Shown: one piece after another, positions 1 to 6,886 of the stretch
Numbering within the stretch: position 1 is the stretch's first letter
How the letters are laid out: each line of letters starts with the position of its first letter
Source: Lentzea aerocolonigenes
GTDB lineage: Bacteria; Actinomycetota; Actinomycetes; Mycobacteriales; Pseudonocardiaceae
DNA: 20,404 nucleotides
Assembly (NCBI RefSeq): GCF_000955955.1
Contig: NZ_JYJG01000353.1
Coordinates: forward strand, 1 to 20,404
Reading direction: 5' to 3'
Notes under the pieces: model-generated
The model's input: the letters and a program-made list of their open reading frames with translations, nothing else
The model's database searches: none
What the model was told of the DNA's origin: nothing
Program-made: the position numbers and the translations under genes

Positions 1-179
1 TCAACGCCGAGAAGGGCTTCGGCTTCATCGCGCCCGACGACGGCTCGGCAGACGTCTTCGTGCACTACTCGGAGATCCAGTCCAAGGGTTTCCGGTCGCT
101 CGAGGAGAACCAGAAGGTCGAGTTCGAGGTCGGTCAGGGCCAGAAGGGGCCGCAGGCCCAGCAGGTCCGCCCGCTCTAA
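1..179 (+). CDS. Cold-shock protein (CspA family), 5' end cut off
   Basis: This is the 3' part of a small single-domain cold-shock protein, a cytoplasmic RNA/ssDNA chaperone that melts secondary structure. The reading frame starts at base 3 and gives 58 residues up to TAA at 177-179. Both nucleic-acid binding motifs are visible: RNP1 as KGFGFI and RNP2 as VFVHYS, followed by the usual acidic stretch and a [15 protein letters not shown] end. Family members are about 67 aa, so only some nine N-terminal residues (usually ending in VKWF) lie outside the window. A hairpin terminator follows 15 nt later, so the gene is probably monocistronic. Mycobacteria have nadD upstream of rsfS; here a csp gene stands in that place. 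The family call is firm, but which paralogue this is cannot be told. Confidence 0.95.
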   Translation, partial: NAEKGFGFIAPDDGSADVFVHYSEIQSKGFRSLEENQKVEFEVGQGQKGPQAQQVRPL

Positions 180-194
180 GCTTCGGCGCAGGTG

Positions 195-224
195 AAGGCC
201 ACTCCAGGGCGCTGGGGTGGCCTT
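195..224 (+). terminator. Hairpin terminator after the cold-shock gene
   Basis: An inverted repeat pairs AAGGCCAC plus CCAG with CTGG plus GTGGCCTT around a GGCG loop, with one unpaired base on each side (T and G). It starts 15 nt after the csp stop codon. No clear T-run follows, which is common for actinobacterial terminators. Confidence 0.7.
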
Positions 225-320
225 CCTCATGCCCGCTTGTGACGTAACGGTTGGCGGTCGCCGGTACTCTCAGTAACTCGTGTGGGCGTATCGACGCCCG
301 CCGGAAGTCAGAGGAGTGAC

Positions 321-704
321 GTGGCAGCCACCGACGAGGCACGACGGCTGGCGCTGGTCGCGGCGAACGCAGCGGCCGACAAGAAGGCGCACGACGTGAC
401 GGTGCTCGACGTCTCCGACCAGCTCGTGATCACGGACGTGTTCGTGATCGCGTCCGCTCCGAACGAGCGGCAGGTCGGCGCGATCGTCGACAACATCGAG
501 GAGAAGCTGCGGGAGGCCGGTACGAAGCCGGTGCGCCGCGAAGGGGCTCGCGAGGGCCGGTGGGTGCTGCTGGACTTCGTGGACGTCGTCGTGCACGTTC
601 AGCACACGGAGGAGCGCAGCTTCTACGGCCTGGAGCGGCTGTGGAAGGACTGCCCGCGGATCGAGTTCGAAGCGGACGTCCCCGCCGACTCCACGGCTGA
701 ATGA
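321..704 (+). CDS. rsfS: Ribosomal silencing factor RsfS
   Basis: RsfS (DUF143/Iojap family) binds ribosomal protein uL14 on the 50S subunit and blocks joining with 30S, which lowers translation in stationary phase or starvation. The protein is 127 aa, the usual length. The family core is seen in the run DVTVLDVSDQLVITDVFVIAS, then NERQVGAIVDNIEE, and the characteristic WVLLDFVDVVVHVQ followed by R.FYGLERLW near the C-terminus. I chose the GTG at 321 because GAGGAG lies four bases upstream and the protein then begins as homologues do (AATDEARRLA). A longer in-frame GTG at 282 would add 13 atypical residues. The gene is followed after 7 bp by gpgP, as Rv2420c-Rv2419c are in Mycobacterium, so they are probably co-transcribed. 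Confidence 0.93.
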   Translation: MAATDEARRLALVAANAAADKKAHDVTVLDVSDQLVITDVFVIASAPNERQVGAIVDNIEEKLREAGTKPVRREGAREGRWVLLDFVDVVVHVQHTEERSFYGLERLWKDCPRIEFEADVPADSTAE

Positions 705-711
705 GGTAGCG

Positions 712-1317
712 ATGGCCCTGAGCCGGCTCGTGCTGTGGCGGCACGGTGAGACCGACTACAACGCGACAGGTCGTCTGCAGGGTCATCTGGACTCGGCGCT
801 CACCGAGACCGGCTTGAACCAGGCCAGGTTCGCCGTGCCGGTGCTCGCCGGGTTCGAACCGGAGACCGTGGTCGCCTCCGACCTGCAACGTGCGCGCGAC
901 ACGGCCCGGGTTTTCACCACATCGGCTGACGTTCCGCTGCGGATCGACGAGCGGCTGCGCGAGACGCACCTGGGCAAGTGGCAGGGGCTGAACCTGGCCG
1001 AGGTCGAGCAGGAGTGGCCGGGCGCGGTCACCGTCTGGCGCACCGACCCGACCTACACGCCGCCGGACGGGGAGTCGCGCGTCGAGGTGGCCGAGCGGGC
1101 CATCGAGGTCGTGCGCGAGGTGGACGCGGAGTTCTCCGGCACCGTCATGTTGTGCGCGCACGGGGGTCTGATCAGCGCGTTGACCGGCCGGTTGCTCGAT
1201 CTGCCGGTGCAGACCTGGTCGCAGCTCGGTGGCATCTCGAACTGCCACTGGACCGTGTTCACGCGGCGCAACGACCGGTGGCGGCTGACGTCGTACAACG
1301 CGGGCACCACGCGTTGA
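712..1317 (+). CDS. gpgP: Histidine phosphatase, probable glucosyl-3-phosphoglycerate phosphatase
   Basis: This is a 201-aa cytoplasmic phosphatase of the histidine-phosphatase (phosphoglycerate-mutase-like) superfamily. Catalytic elements are intact: RHGETDYN with nucleophile His11, Arg60 in SDLQRA, the proton donor Glu84 in RLRETHLG, and the second histidine His150 in CAHGGL. The family alone does not give the substrate. The call to GpgP (removes phosphate from glucosyl-3-phosphoglycerate to give glucosylglycerate, second step of methylglucose lipopolysaccharide synthesis) rests on resemblance to Rv2419c as I remember it (LRETHLG.WQGL, GGESRV, the ALGG-like LGG near the end) and on the identical neighbourhood rsfS - gpgP - octT. 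ATG at 712 has GAGGT a few bases upstream. Its TGA overlaps the TTG start of octT, so translation is coupled. The main alternative is a generic phosphatase of the same fold. Confidence 0.88.
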   Translation: MALSRLVLWRHGETDYNATGRLQGHLDSALTETGLNQARFAVPVLAGFEPETVVASDLQRARDTARVFTTSADVPLRIDERLRETHLGKWQGLNLAEVEQEWPGAVTVWRTDPTYTPPDGESRVEVAERAIEVVREVDAEFSGTVMLCAHGGLISALTGRLLDLPVQTWSQLGGISNCHWTVFTRRNDRWRLTSYNAGTTR

Positions 1318-2009
1318 GACTGCTCGTCCTCGGGGACTCGCTGTCGTTCTTCGGGCCTTCCGGGCCGTTACCCGCTGATCACCCGCGCTTGTGGCACAAC
1401 ATCTGCGCTGCTTCGCTGGGGGGTTCCGCCGAGTTGGCGGCTGGGTTCGGGTGGACTGCCCGGGATGCCTGGTGGGCGTTGACGGGGGACCCGCGGATCT
1501 GGTCGTTGCTGCCTTCCACGGACGTGCTGGTGTTCGCCGTGGGGAGCATGGACACGTTGCCCTCGCCGTTGCCCACCTACCTGCGTGAGGGGCTGCGTTA
1601 TGTGCGGCCTGACTGGTTGCGGCGGTGGGTGCGTGCGCGTTACGCGGCTGCTCAACCGCTGTTGGCGCCGTACGCGCGCGCGTCGCTGCCTCCTGCGCTG
1701 ACGGCGCGGTACCTGCGGGACATGTTGGTGTCGGTCCGCAATCTCCAGTACACGATGCCGGCGGTCGGGATCGTGCCGTCCGTGCATCGAGCGCCTACGT
1801 ATGCGAACGCTCATCAGGGCCACGCGGCTGCGGTTGCGGCTGTGCGCGGGTGGGGCGCACGTGCGGGAGTGCCGTTGCTCGACCTGCCTTCGGTGATCGG
1901 GGAGCACGTGCGGTCCGGTGCCGGAAATCCGGACGGGATGCACTGGGGCTTCGAGGGGCACGAACTGGTGGGCAAGGCGATGGCGGCCCTGATCTCTTCC
2001 CAGGCTTGA
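1314..2009 (+). CDS. octT: Diglucosylglycerate octanoyltransferase (SGNH fold)
   Basis: OctT transfers octanoate to diglucosylglycerate, an early intermediate of mycobacterial methylglucose lipopolysaccharides. The 231-aa protein begins RLLVLGDSLSFFGPSGPLPAD, with the SGNH block I motif GDSL and catalytic Ser9. It ends with DGMHWGFEGHE, which carries the DxxH catalytic pair. The interior (GWTARDAWWALTGDPR.W, RYVRPDWLRRWVR, LPSVHRA.TY..AH.G) follows the Rv2418c pattern as I remember it. The TTG at 1314 is taken as the start because it overlaps the gpgP TGA (TTGA) and gives the expected N-terminus; no separate Shine-Dalgarno site is needed if reinitiation occurs. It has no signal peptide, so it acts in the cytoplasm. 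Its place behind gpgP supports one pathway for both enzymes. Confidence 0.88.
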   Translation: MRLLVLGDSLSFFGPSGPLPADHPRLWHNICAASLGGSAELAAGFGWTARDAWWALTGDPRIWSLLPSTDVLVFAVGSMDTLPSPLPTYLREGLRYVRPDWLRRWVRARYAAAQPLLAPYARASLPPALTARYLRDMLVSVRNLQYTMPAVGIVPSVHRAPTYANAHQGHAAAVAAVRGWGARAGVPLLDLPSVIGEHVRSGAGNPDGMHWGFEGHELVGKAMAALISSQA

Positions 2010-2064
2010 TCTCGTCCGTGGCGTTGAGTCCCTCGGAGGAGTGAGCCCCGTAGGCTCGTCGCTC

Positions 2065-2958
2065 GTGCGCATCACCATCGTCACCGACTCCACGGCATAC
2101 CTGCCCGAGGGGTTCGCGAAGCGCCATTCGATCACCGTGGTGCCGCTGCACGTGGCGGTGGACGGTGCCGGACGCCTCGACGGCGTCGACTTCGGTCCTT
2201 TCGAGCTCGCCGGCGCGCTGGCCGAGCACCGCCGCGTGACCACGTCTCGTCCGACGCCGGGCGAGATGGCGGACGTGTACCGCGAAGCGTTGTCTTCTGC
2301 TGACGCGATCGTGTCGGTACATCTCTCTCGTGAGCTGTCCGGGACGTGGGAGGCCGCTCGGCTGGCTGCGGAGGAGATCGATCCTTCGCGGATCCGGGTT
2401 GTGGACTCGCGTTCGACGGGGATGGGCCTCGGGTTTTCCGTCTTGCGGGCGTGCGCGGCCGTTGCGGACGGGCGTTCGCACGCCGAAGTGGAGGAAGCGG
2501 CGTCGTCCGCTGCCGCTCAGACCCGGATGTTCTTCTGCCTCGAGACCCTGGAGCACCTGCGGCGGGGTGGCCGGATCGGTACGGCGGCGGCTCTGGTGGG
2601 GACCGCGCTGGCCGTGAAGCCGTTGCTGCACATGGACGACGGCCGGATCGTGCCGCTGGAGAAGGTGCGCACGATGAGCCGGGCGGTCGGCCGCTTGGTC
2701 GATCTGGCGGCGGCCGCGGCGGGCGACGGTCCGGTCGGCCTGGCCGTGCACCACCTGGCCGCTCCGGAACGGGCCGCCGAACTGGCCACTCGCCTCGACG
2801 AACGCCTGCCGGGCTCGACGGGGTGCGTCATCTCGGAAGTCGGCGCGGTGATCGGCGCGCACACGGGCCCAGGCGTGCTGGGCGTGGTGGTGCTGCCGGG
2901 AGGACCCGACATCCTCCCACACACCCCCGACAATTCCCCGCTCTCCAGCCCCGAGTGA
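2065..2958 (+). CDS. DegV family fatty-acid-binding protein
   Basis: DegV (FakB-like) proteins bind a fatty acid; in Firmicutes they present it to the kinase FakA. The 297-aa protein has the N-terminal TDST motif (IVTDSTAYLP), the SRELSGTW block, the VVDSRSTGMGLGF strand-turn and the C-terminal domain opening FCLETLEHLRRGGRIG, all hallmark DegV positions. I start it at GTG 2065 because family members begin right before the TIVTDST strand. An in-frame GTG at 2041 would give 305 aa, but GGAGGA abuts that codon directly, so neither start has ideal spacing. It follows octT by 55 bp, the order seen in Mycobacterium (Rv2418c-Rv2417c). A DegV next to an octanoyltransferase may supply or sense acyl groups, but that is inference. 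The last 60 bases contain a 7-bp hairpin (2898-2918). Confidence 0.9.
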   Translation: MRITIVTDSTAYLPEGFAKRHSITVVPLHVAVDGAGRLDGVDFGPFELAGALAEHRRVTTSRPTPGEMADVYREALSSADAIVSVHLSRELSGTWEAARLAAEEIDPSRIRVVDSRSTGMGLGFSVLRACAAVADGRSHAEVEEAASSAAAQTRMFFCLETLEHLRRGGRIGTAAALVGTALAVKPLLHMDDGRIVPLEKVRTMSRAVGRLVDLAAAAAGDGPVGLAVHHLAAPERAAELATRLDERLPGSTGCVISEVGAVIGAHTGPGVLGVVVLPGGPDILPHTPDNSPLSSPE

Positions 2959-2965
2959 TCGCGAC

Positions 2966-2992
2966 CTGTCCACAACCCGCGAGTAATCCACA
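2966..2992 (+). promoter_or_regulatory. Pair of DnaA-box-like sites in the degV-comEA gap
   Basis: Two 9-mers, CTGTCCACA (2966-2974) and TAATCCACA (2984-2992), each differ at one position from the actinobacterial DnaA box TT(G/A)TCCACA. They lie in the same orientation, 18 bp apart, inside an imperfect direct repeat (TCCACA followed by a CCC-GCG block). This could be regulation by DnaA, a titration site, or chance in a C-rich region. Confidence 0.3.
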
Positions 2993-3045
2993 GCCCCGCG
3001 CTCACCCCGGTCTCCCCACCCACCCCACTCCGTAGCGTCACCCCC

Positions 3046-3732
3046 ATGCTCCCCCGCCCCCACCCTGCCGACAGCGCGAGCGAACGCCTGGCCGCCCTGG
3101 CCGAGAAGGTCCGCGCCGACCCGACCCTGGTCCACTCCCGCTCAGAAGACTCGGACGAGCACGGCACACCCCGCCGCCGCTTCCGCCTGCCCCGCCTCCC
3201 GCGCCGAGGCCTGCTGGCCCTGGGCATCGCCGTCGCCTGCACGGTCATCGGCCTGGGCAGCTGGTGGCGGAGCCCGGCGGCGGAACAGGCGCCGGACGTG
3301 GCGCTGGTGAGCACCACGGCCCCGGCTCCGGAGCTGGTCGTGAACGTGGTCGGCGAGGTGGCCACCCCAGGCCTCGTGACAGTGGCGTCAGGCGCGCGAG
3401 TGGCCGACGCCATCCGTCTGGCCGGCGGCCTGAAACCGGGTGCCGACCTCCACAACCTGAACCTGGCCCGCAAACTGACCGACGGCGAGCAGATAGCCGT
3501 CGGCATCCCGCCTCCAGCCGGTCCAGCCGCCGCCACCCCGTCCAAACTGGACCTGAACTCGGCCACGGCGTCCGAACTGGACTCCCTGCCCGGCGTGGGC
3601 CCCGTGACGGCTCAACGCATCGTCGACCACCGCACGCGCAAGGGCCCGTTCGCCTCAGTCGACCAACTCCGCGAGGTGGAGGGCATCGGCGACGCCAAGC
3701 TCGCCAAGCTGGCCGACCTGGTCCACACATGA
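3046..3732 (+). CDS. comEA: ComEA-type DNA-binding competence protein
   Basis: ComEA is the membrane-anchored receptor that binds incoming double-stranded DNA for uptake through ComEC. The 228-aa protein shows a charged cytoplasmic N-terminus, one transmembrane segment at about residues 54-72 (LLALGIAVACTVIGLG), a linker, an SLBB domain at about 98-153 (VVNVVGEVATPGLVTV...ADAI.LAGGL) and a C-terminal double helix-hairpin-helix at about 168-228 (LDLNSATASELDSLPGVGP..A..I..HR..KGPF...DQL..V.GIG). ATG at 3046 has no obvious Shine-Dalgarno site; the upstream region is C-rich. The stop overlaps a possible ATG (ATGA at 3729) of the next ORF, and comEC follows about 745 bp later. Mycobacteria have comEA and comEC (Rv2415c, Rv2414c) in this order. 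Natural transformation is not established for most actinomycetes with these genes. Confidence 0.93.
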   Translation: MLPRPHPADSASERLAALAEKVRADPTLVHSRSEDSDEHGTPRRRFRLPRLPRRGLLALGIAVACTVIGLGSWWRSPAAEQAPDVALVSTTAPAPELVVNVVGEVATPGLVTVASGARVADAIRLAGGLKPGADLHNLNLARKLTDGEQIAVGIPPPAGPAAATPSKLDLNSATASELDSLPGVGPVTAQRIVDHRTRKGPFASVDQLREVEGIGDAKLAKLADLVHT

Positions 3733-4058
3733 CCCTCGCCACCACGGCCGCGGCCCTCTACCTCCGTGCCAAGGCCCAACTCCACCACCTGACGCGCGCC
3801 TCTGCACCGCAGGCCGACCACAACCACCCGCGCAGCCCGATCGTTCTCGCTTTCCCGTTCCACGCCACCGGTGCCCAGAAGCGCCGCCGCCCTCGCCGTC
3901 CGCTGGCCACCGCGATCCGCCGCCTGCTGCCCGCCTACCCACCTGCGCCGCCCGGCCCGCTCCCACCGGCAGACCCGGCCCCGGCCTCGCTGCCGCCGCC
4001 GAGCTCGCTCGCACCACCGAAATCGTCCTGCCGCCTCTGCGCAGCGGACACCGTCTAG
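3729..4058 (+). CDS. Possible small basic, proline-rich protein between comEA and comEC
   Basis: This is a candidate gene, not recognised. It would encode 109 aa and its ATG overlaps the comEA stop (ATGA), which suggests translational coupling. Third codon positions are about 84% G/C, compatible with coding. The N-terminal half looks folded (TLATTAAALYLRAKAQLHHL), followed by a basic patch (KRRRPRRP) and a proline/alanine-rich C-terminus ending SCRLCAADTV. No signal peptide or membrane helix is clear. The same frame continues beyond TAG 4056-4058 with another stop near 4122 and then an open stretch to 4499, so this could also be the start of a decayed longer gene. A competing frame, 3871-4401, is open too, as often happens in C-rich DNA. 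I rate coding as about even. Confidence 0.4.
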   Translation: MTLATTAAALYLRAKAQLHHLTRASAPQADHNHPRSPIVLAFPFHATGAQKRRRPRRPLATAIRRLLPAYPPAPPGPLPPADPAPASLPPPSSLAPPKSSCRLCAADTV

Positions 4059-4477
4059 CCAGTACGTCCCACCGCGCAAGCCGACTCACACCAGCGGCCG
4101 GTCTCGGCCCGCTGCCATCGCTGAACGCAGTCGCTGCCCACTCACACCGCTCGGCCTCGGCGCCAAACATCCTGTCGCGCTTGGCCTGCCGCGCTTTCGT
4201 CTCGACCCCACACCTGGAGTCACCTCATGCGATCTGTCCGCATCACCCGCCGCACCACTTTCCAAGCCACTGCGTCCAGCCGCCCCCACTCCTGGGGCAG
4301 GCGTCCGCAACGTCCGAGTCGCGTCGACCTCACCTGGCACCAGCCCGAAGTCCGGCCGCCGCTGGTCAGCCCGCCCACCGCACTTGCTCACCTCACCGTG
4401 AACCCCAGGCCTCCCCGTCCACGCCAAGGAAGCCCAAGCGCTGATCCGAGGCCCCCTGCCGCACAGGGGAGGCACCT
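4059..4477 (+). other. C-rich stretch without a supportable gene, before comEC
   Basis: About 420 bases separate the possible 109-aa ORF from comEC. The plus strand is rich in C and poor in G. ORFs crossing it (3871-4401 and 4227-4499) give Arg/Pro/Ser-rich low-complexity products and I do not accept them as genes. The stretch ends in the comEC ribosome binding site, GGGGAGG at 4466-4472. It may hold a promoter, a Rho-loading (rut-like) region or a decayed gene. Confidence 0.5.
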
Positions 4478-6886
4478 GTGGCCCGCAAACATCGGATAGC
4501 CCACGACTACCGCCTGGTCCCCGCGGCAGCGGCGGTGTGGGCGACCGCCGTCGCCGGCCTCTTCCTGAGCTGGCAGGCGGCTGTCCTCACCGGACTGGCG
4601 GCGGGAGCGATCGGCCTGGCTGCCTGGCGCCGGGCCTGGTGGACCAGGACGTGTGCGATAGCGCTCCTGATCTCCGGCCCGGTAGCCGCGGCCTGGGTGG
4701 GCAGCAACGTCTTCCGGGCCGAGACACATCCACTTCGCCTGGCTGCCGACGAAGGCCGTTCCACCACCGTGACCGCGGAACTCACCACCAGACCCAAAGG
4801 CATCCGAGCCGCGGGCTTCGGCGGTCACCAGTCGGGCGTCGACCACGTGGTCATCACCGCGACCGCCGACGGTGCCCGCCTGGTCCTGCTGGCTCCGGCC
4901 GACCGGTGGCGAAACCTGTTGCCAGGCCAGCAGGTCACGGCCAAGGGCACGCTGGCGCCACCTCGAGGCGGCGATCTGACGTCGGCACTGCTGAGGGTTC
5001 GCGGCCCGCCGATCGATCCACAGCCGGCACCACCGTGGCAACGCTGGGCGGACCACCTCCGCGACGGCCTGAGGGATGCCAGCGCGGAGCTCGATGACGA
5101 GGAGGCCGGGCTCCTGCCCGCGCTGGTGGTGGGCGACACCGACCACATGGTGCCGCGCATCGTCGACGAGTTCCGCACCGCCGGCCTCTCGCACCTGCTG
5201 GCGGTGAGTGGCGCGAACCTCGCCATCGTGTGCGGCGCGGTCTATCTGCTGGCCACGCGACTCCGAACCGGTCCGCGAACTGCGGCAGCGGCCGCGATGA
5301 CGGCGCTCGTGGGGTTCGTGGTGCTGGCCGGTCCGGAGCCGAGCGTTCTGCGGGCGGCGGTGATGGGCGCGGTGACGCTGCTGGCTTTGGTGCTGGGCCG
5401 AAGACGGTCCACGTTGCCGAGCATCGCAGCCGCCGTGATCGTCCTGGTGCTCGTCGATCCGGCACTCGGCGGCGATCCGGGTTTCGCGCTGTCCGTCGTG
5501 GCGACGTCGGCGTTGGTCCTGGTGGCGCCGAAGTGGTCGAGAGCGCTGAAGGACCGCGGCGTGCCGAACGGCTTGGCCGAGGCGATCGTCGTGCCCACGG
5601 CCGCAAGCCTGGCGACGGCTCCGCTGGTCGCCGGACTGTCCGGTCAGGTGAGCCTCGTGTCGATCGTCGCCAACCTGGTCGCCGGGCCGGTGGTCGCACC
5701 GGCAACGGTCCTGGGCGTGGTGGCGGCAGCCGTCGCGCCGCTGTACCGGCCGGCCGCCGAACTGGTCGTGCACGTCGCGGGACCGGCGGTCACCTGGTTG
5801 ATCCAGGTCGGCCGGCAAGCGGCGACCGTGCCCGGTGCGTCGGTCAGCTGGCCGCAGGGCTGGCTCGGAGCGGTCGCACTGACCGGAGCTGTGGCAGCGG
5901 TGGTGTTGTTGCTGCGGTTCAGGAAGACGCGGACGTTGGTCGTCGCGGTGCTCGTCGGCGGGTTCGTCGTGCTGGTGCCGATGCAGGTCGTGGCACCGGC
6001 CTGGCCACCGGACGGCTGGAAGGTCGTCGCGTGCGACGTGGGCCAAGGCGACGCGCTCGTGCTGGCGACCGACGAGGCCGACAGAGCGGTCGTGGTGGAC
6101 ACCGGGCCCGATCCCGGCGCTGTCGACCGTTGCCTGAAGACGCTGGGAATCAAGAGGATTCCGCTCCTCGTGCTGACCCACCTGCACGCGGACCACGTAC
6201 AGGGCCTGCCCGCGGTGCTCACCGGGCGTGCGGTCGGCGCCGTCGCGGTGGGTCCGCTCAAGCAGCCCGACTGGGCGTGGAAAGAGGTCAACAAGCAGGC
6301 CCGCAGTCACGGCGTGCGGGTCGTGGAACCCAAGGCAGGCGAACGGTTCGCCTGGCCAGGACTGGAAGTGGAGGTGCTGGGGCCAAGACGGCCGCCGACA
6401 GCGGACGACACGAACACGACGGTCAACGACTACTCGCTCGTGCTCAGGGCGATCACGCGAGCCGGCCGCGTGCTGCTCACCGGTGACGTCGAACTGGCGG
6501 GCCAGTCGGCCTTGCTGGGGGAGCGGGACCTGAAGGCCGACGTGCTCAAGGTGCCGCACCACGGTTCGCGGTACTCGTTGCCCGCGTTCCTCAAAGCCGC
6601 ACAACCACGAATCGCGCTGGTCAGCGTGGGCACGGGCAACCGCTACGGCCACCCCAGCGAGCACGTGCTCGACCTGCTGAGGGCAGGCGGCGCGGTGGTG
6701 TTGCGCACGGACAAGGACGGCGACCTGGCAGTGCTGCCGGGAAACCGAATAGTGAGAAGGAGAAGAAGATGGTCTGGATCAGGCTCTACCACGCGCGCTA
6801 CCCGGTCCCCGGCGGCACGCCCGGCCTCGCGTGGGCGTTGTGGCAGACGAACTACACGGCGGCGCCATGGCCGCACGACGAGCTGA
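4478..6886 (+). CDS. comEC: ComEC/Rec2 family DNA uptake channel with metallo-beta-lactamase domain
   Basis: ComEC forms the inner-membrane channel that carries single-stranded DNA into the cell. The 802-aa protein has N-terminal hydrophobic helices and the soluble OB/DUF4131 region (about 20-170), the Competence domain with the signature HLLAVSGANLAI (239-250) and many membrane helices (about 240-505), and a C-terminal metallo-beta-lactamase domain (about 512-755). That domain keeps CDVGQGDA, VVDTG, THLHADHVQG (567-576), LLTGD and VPHHGS, so its metal site looks intact. GTG 4478 follows GGGGAGG with 5-bp spacing. The frame has no stop until 6886; from about residue 764 on it is an Arg/Thr/Ser-rich tail lying over the start of the next gene. 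ComEC in most relatives ends near GNRIVRR, so the tail is probably non-functional read-on or marks loss of the original stop. Confidence 0.93.
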   Translation: MARKHRIAHDYRLVPAAAAVWATAVAGLFLSWQAAVLTGLAAGAIGLAAWRRAWWTRTCAIALLISGPVAAAWVGSNVFRAETHPLRLAADEGRSTTVTAELTTRPKGIRAAGFGGHQSGVDHVVITATADGARLVLLAPADRWRNLLPGQQVTAKGTLAPPRGGDLTSALLRVRGPPIDPQPAPPWQRWADHLRDGLRDASAELDDEEAGLLPALVVGDTDHMVPRIVDEFRTAGLSHLLAVSGANLAIVCGAVYLLATRLRTGPRTAAAAAMTALVGFVVLAGPEPSVLRAAVMGAVTLLALVLGRRRSTLPSIAAAVIVLVLVDPALGGDPGFALSVVATSALVLVAPKWSRALKDRGVPNGLAEAIVVPTAASLATAPLVAGLSGQVSLVSIVANLVAGPVVAPATVLGVVAAAVAPLYRPAAELVVHVAGPAVTWLIQVGRQAATVPGASVSWPQGWLGAVALTGAVAAVVLLLRFRKTRTLVVAVLVGGFVVLVPMQVVAPAWPPDGWKVVACDVGQGDALVLATDEADRAVVVDTGPDPGAVDRCLKTLGIKRIPLLVLTHLHADHVQGLPAVLTGRAVGAVAVGPLKQPDWAWKEVNKQARSHGVRVVEPKAGERFAWPGLEVEVLGPRRPPTADDTNTTVNDYSLVLRAITRAGRVLLTGDVELAGQSALLGERDLKADVLKVPHHGSRYSLPAFLKAAQPRIALVSVGTGNRYGHPSEHVLDLLRAGGAVVLRTDKDGDLAVLPGNRIVRRRRRWSGSGSTTRATRSPAARPASRGRCGRRTTRRRHGRTTS
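6757..6762 (+). promoter_or_regulatory. Strong ribosome binding site inside the comEC frame
   Basis: AAGGAG lies 6 bases before ATG 6769, at near-optimal spacing. This is the main evidence that the 151-aa gene starts here and overlaps the comEC end by 118 nt. Confidence 0.7.

Noticed and set aside
2517..3566. Long minus-strand ORF (349 aa) opposite degV and comEA
   Set aside because: It is an antisense shadow of two well-recognised plus-strand genes, low in complexity and without a start signal or known motif.
4227..4499. 90-aa plus-strand ORF before comEC
   Set aside because: It has no ribosome binding site, many Arg and Pro residues, weaker third-position G/C, and overlaps the comEC start. 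It could be the tail of a decayed gene but is not supported as a gene.
4388..6664. 758-aa minus-strand ORF opposite comEC
   Set aside because: The product is rich in Arg, Asp, His and Gln and repeats the complement of comEC codons. All ComEC motifs are on the other strand.
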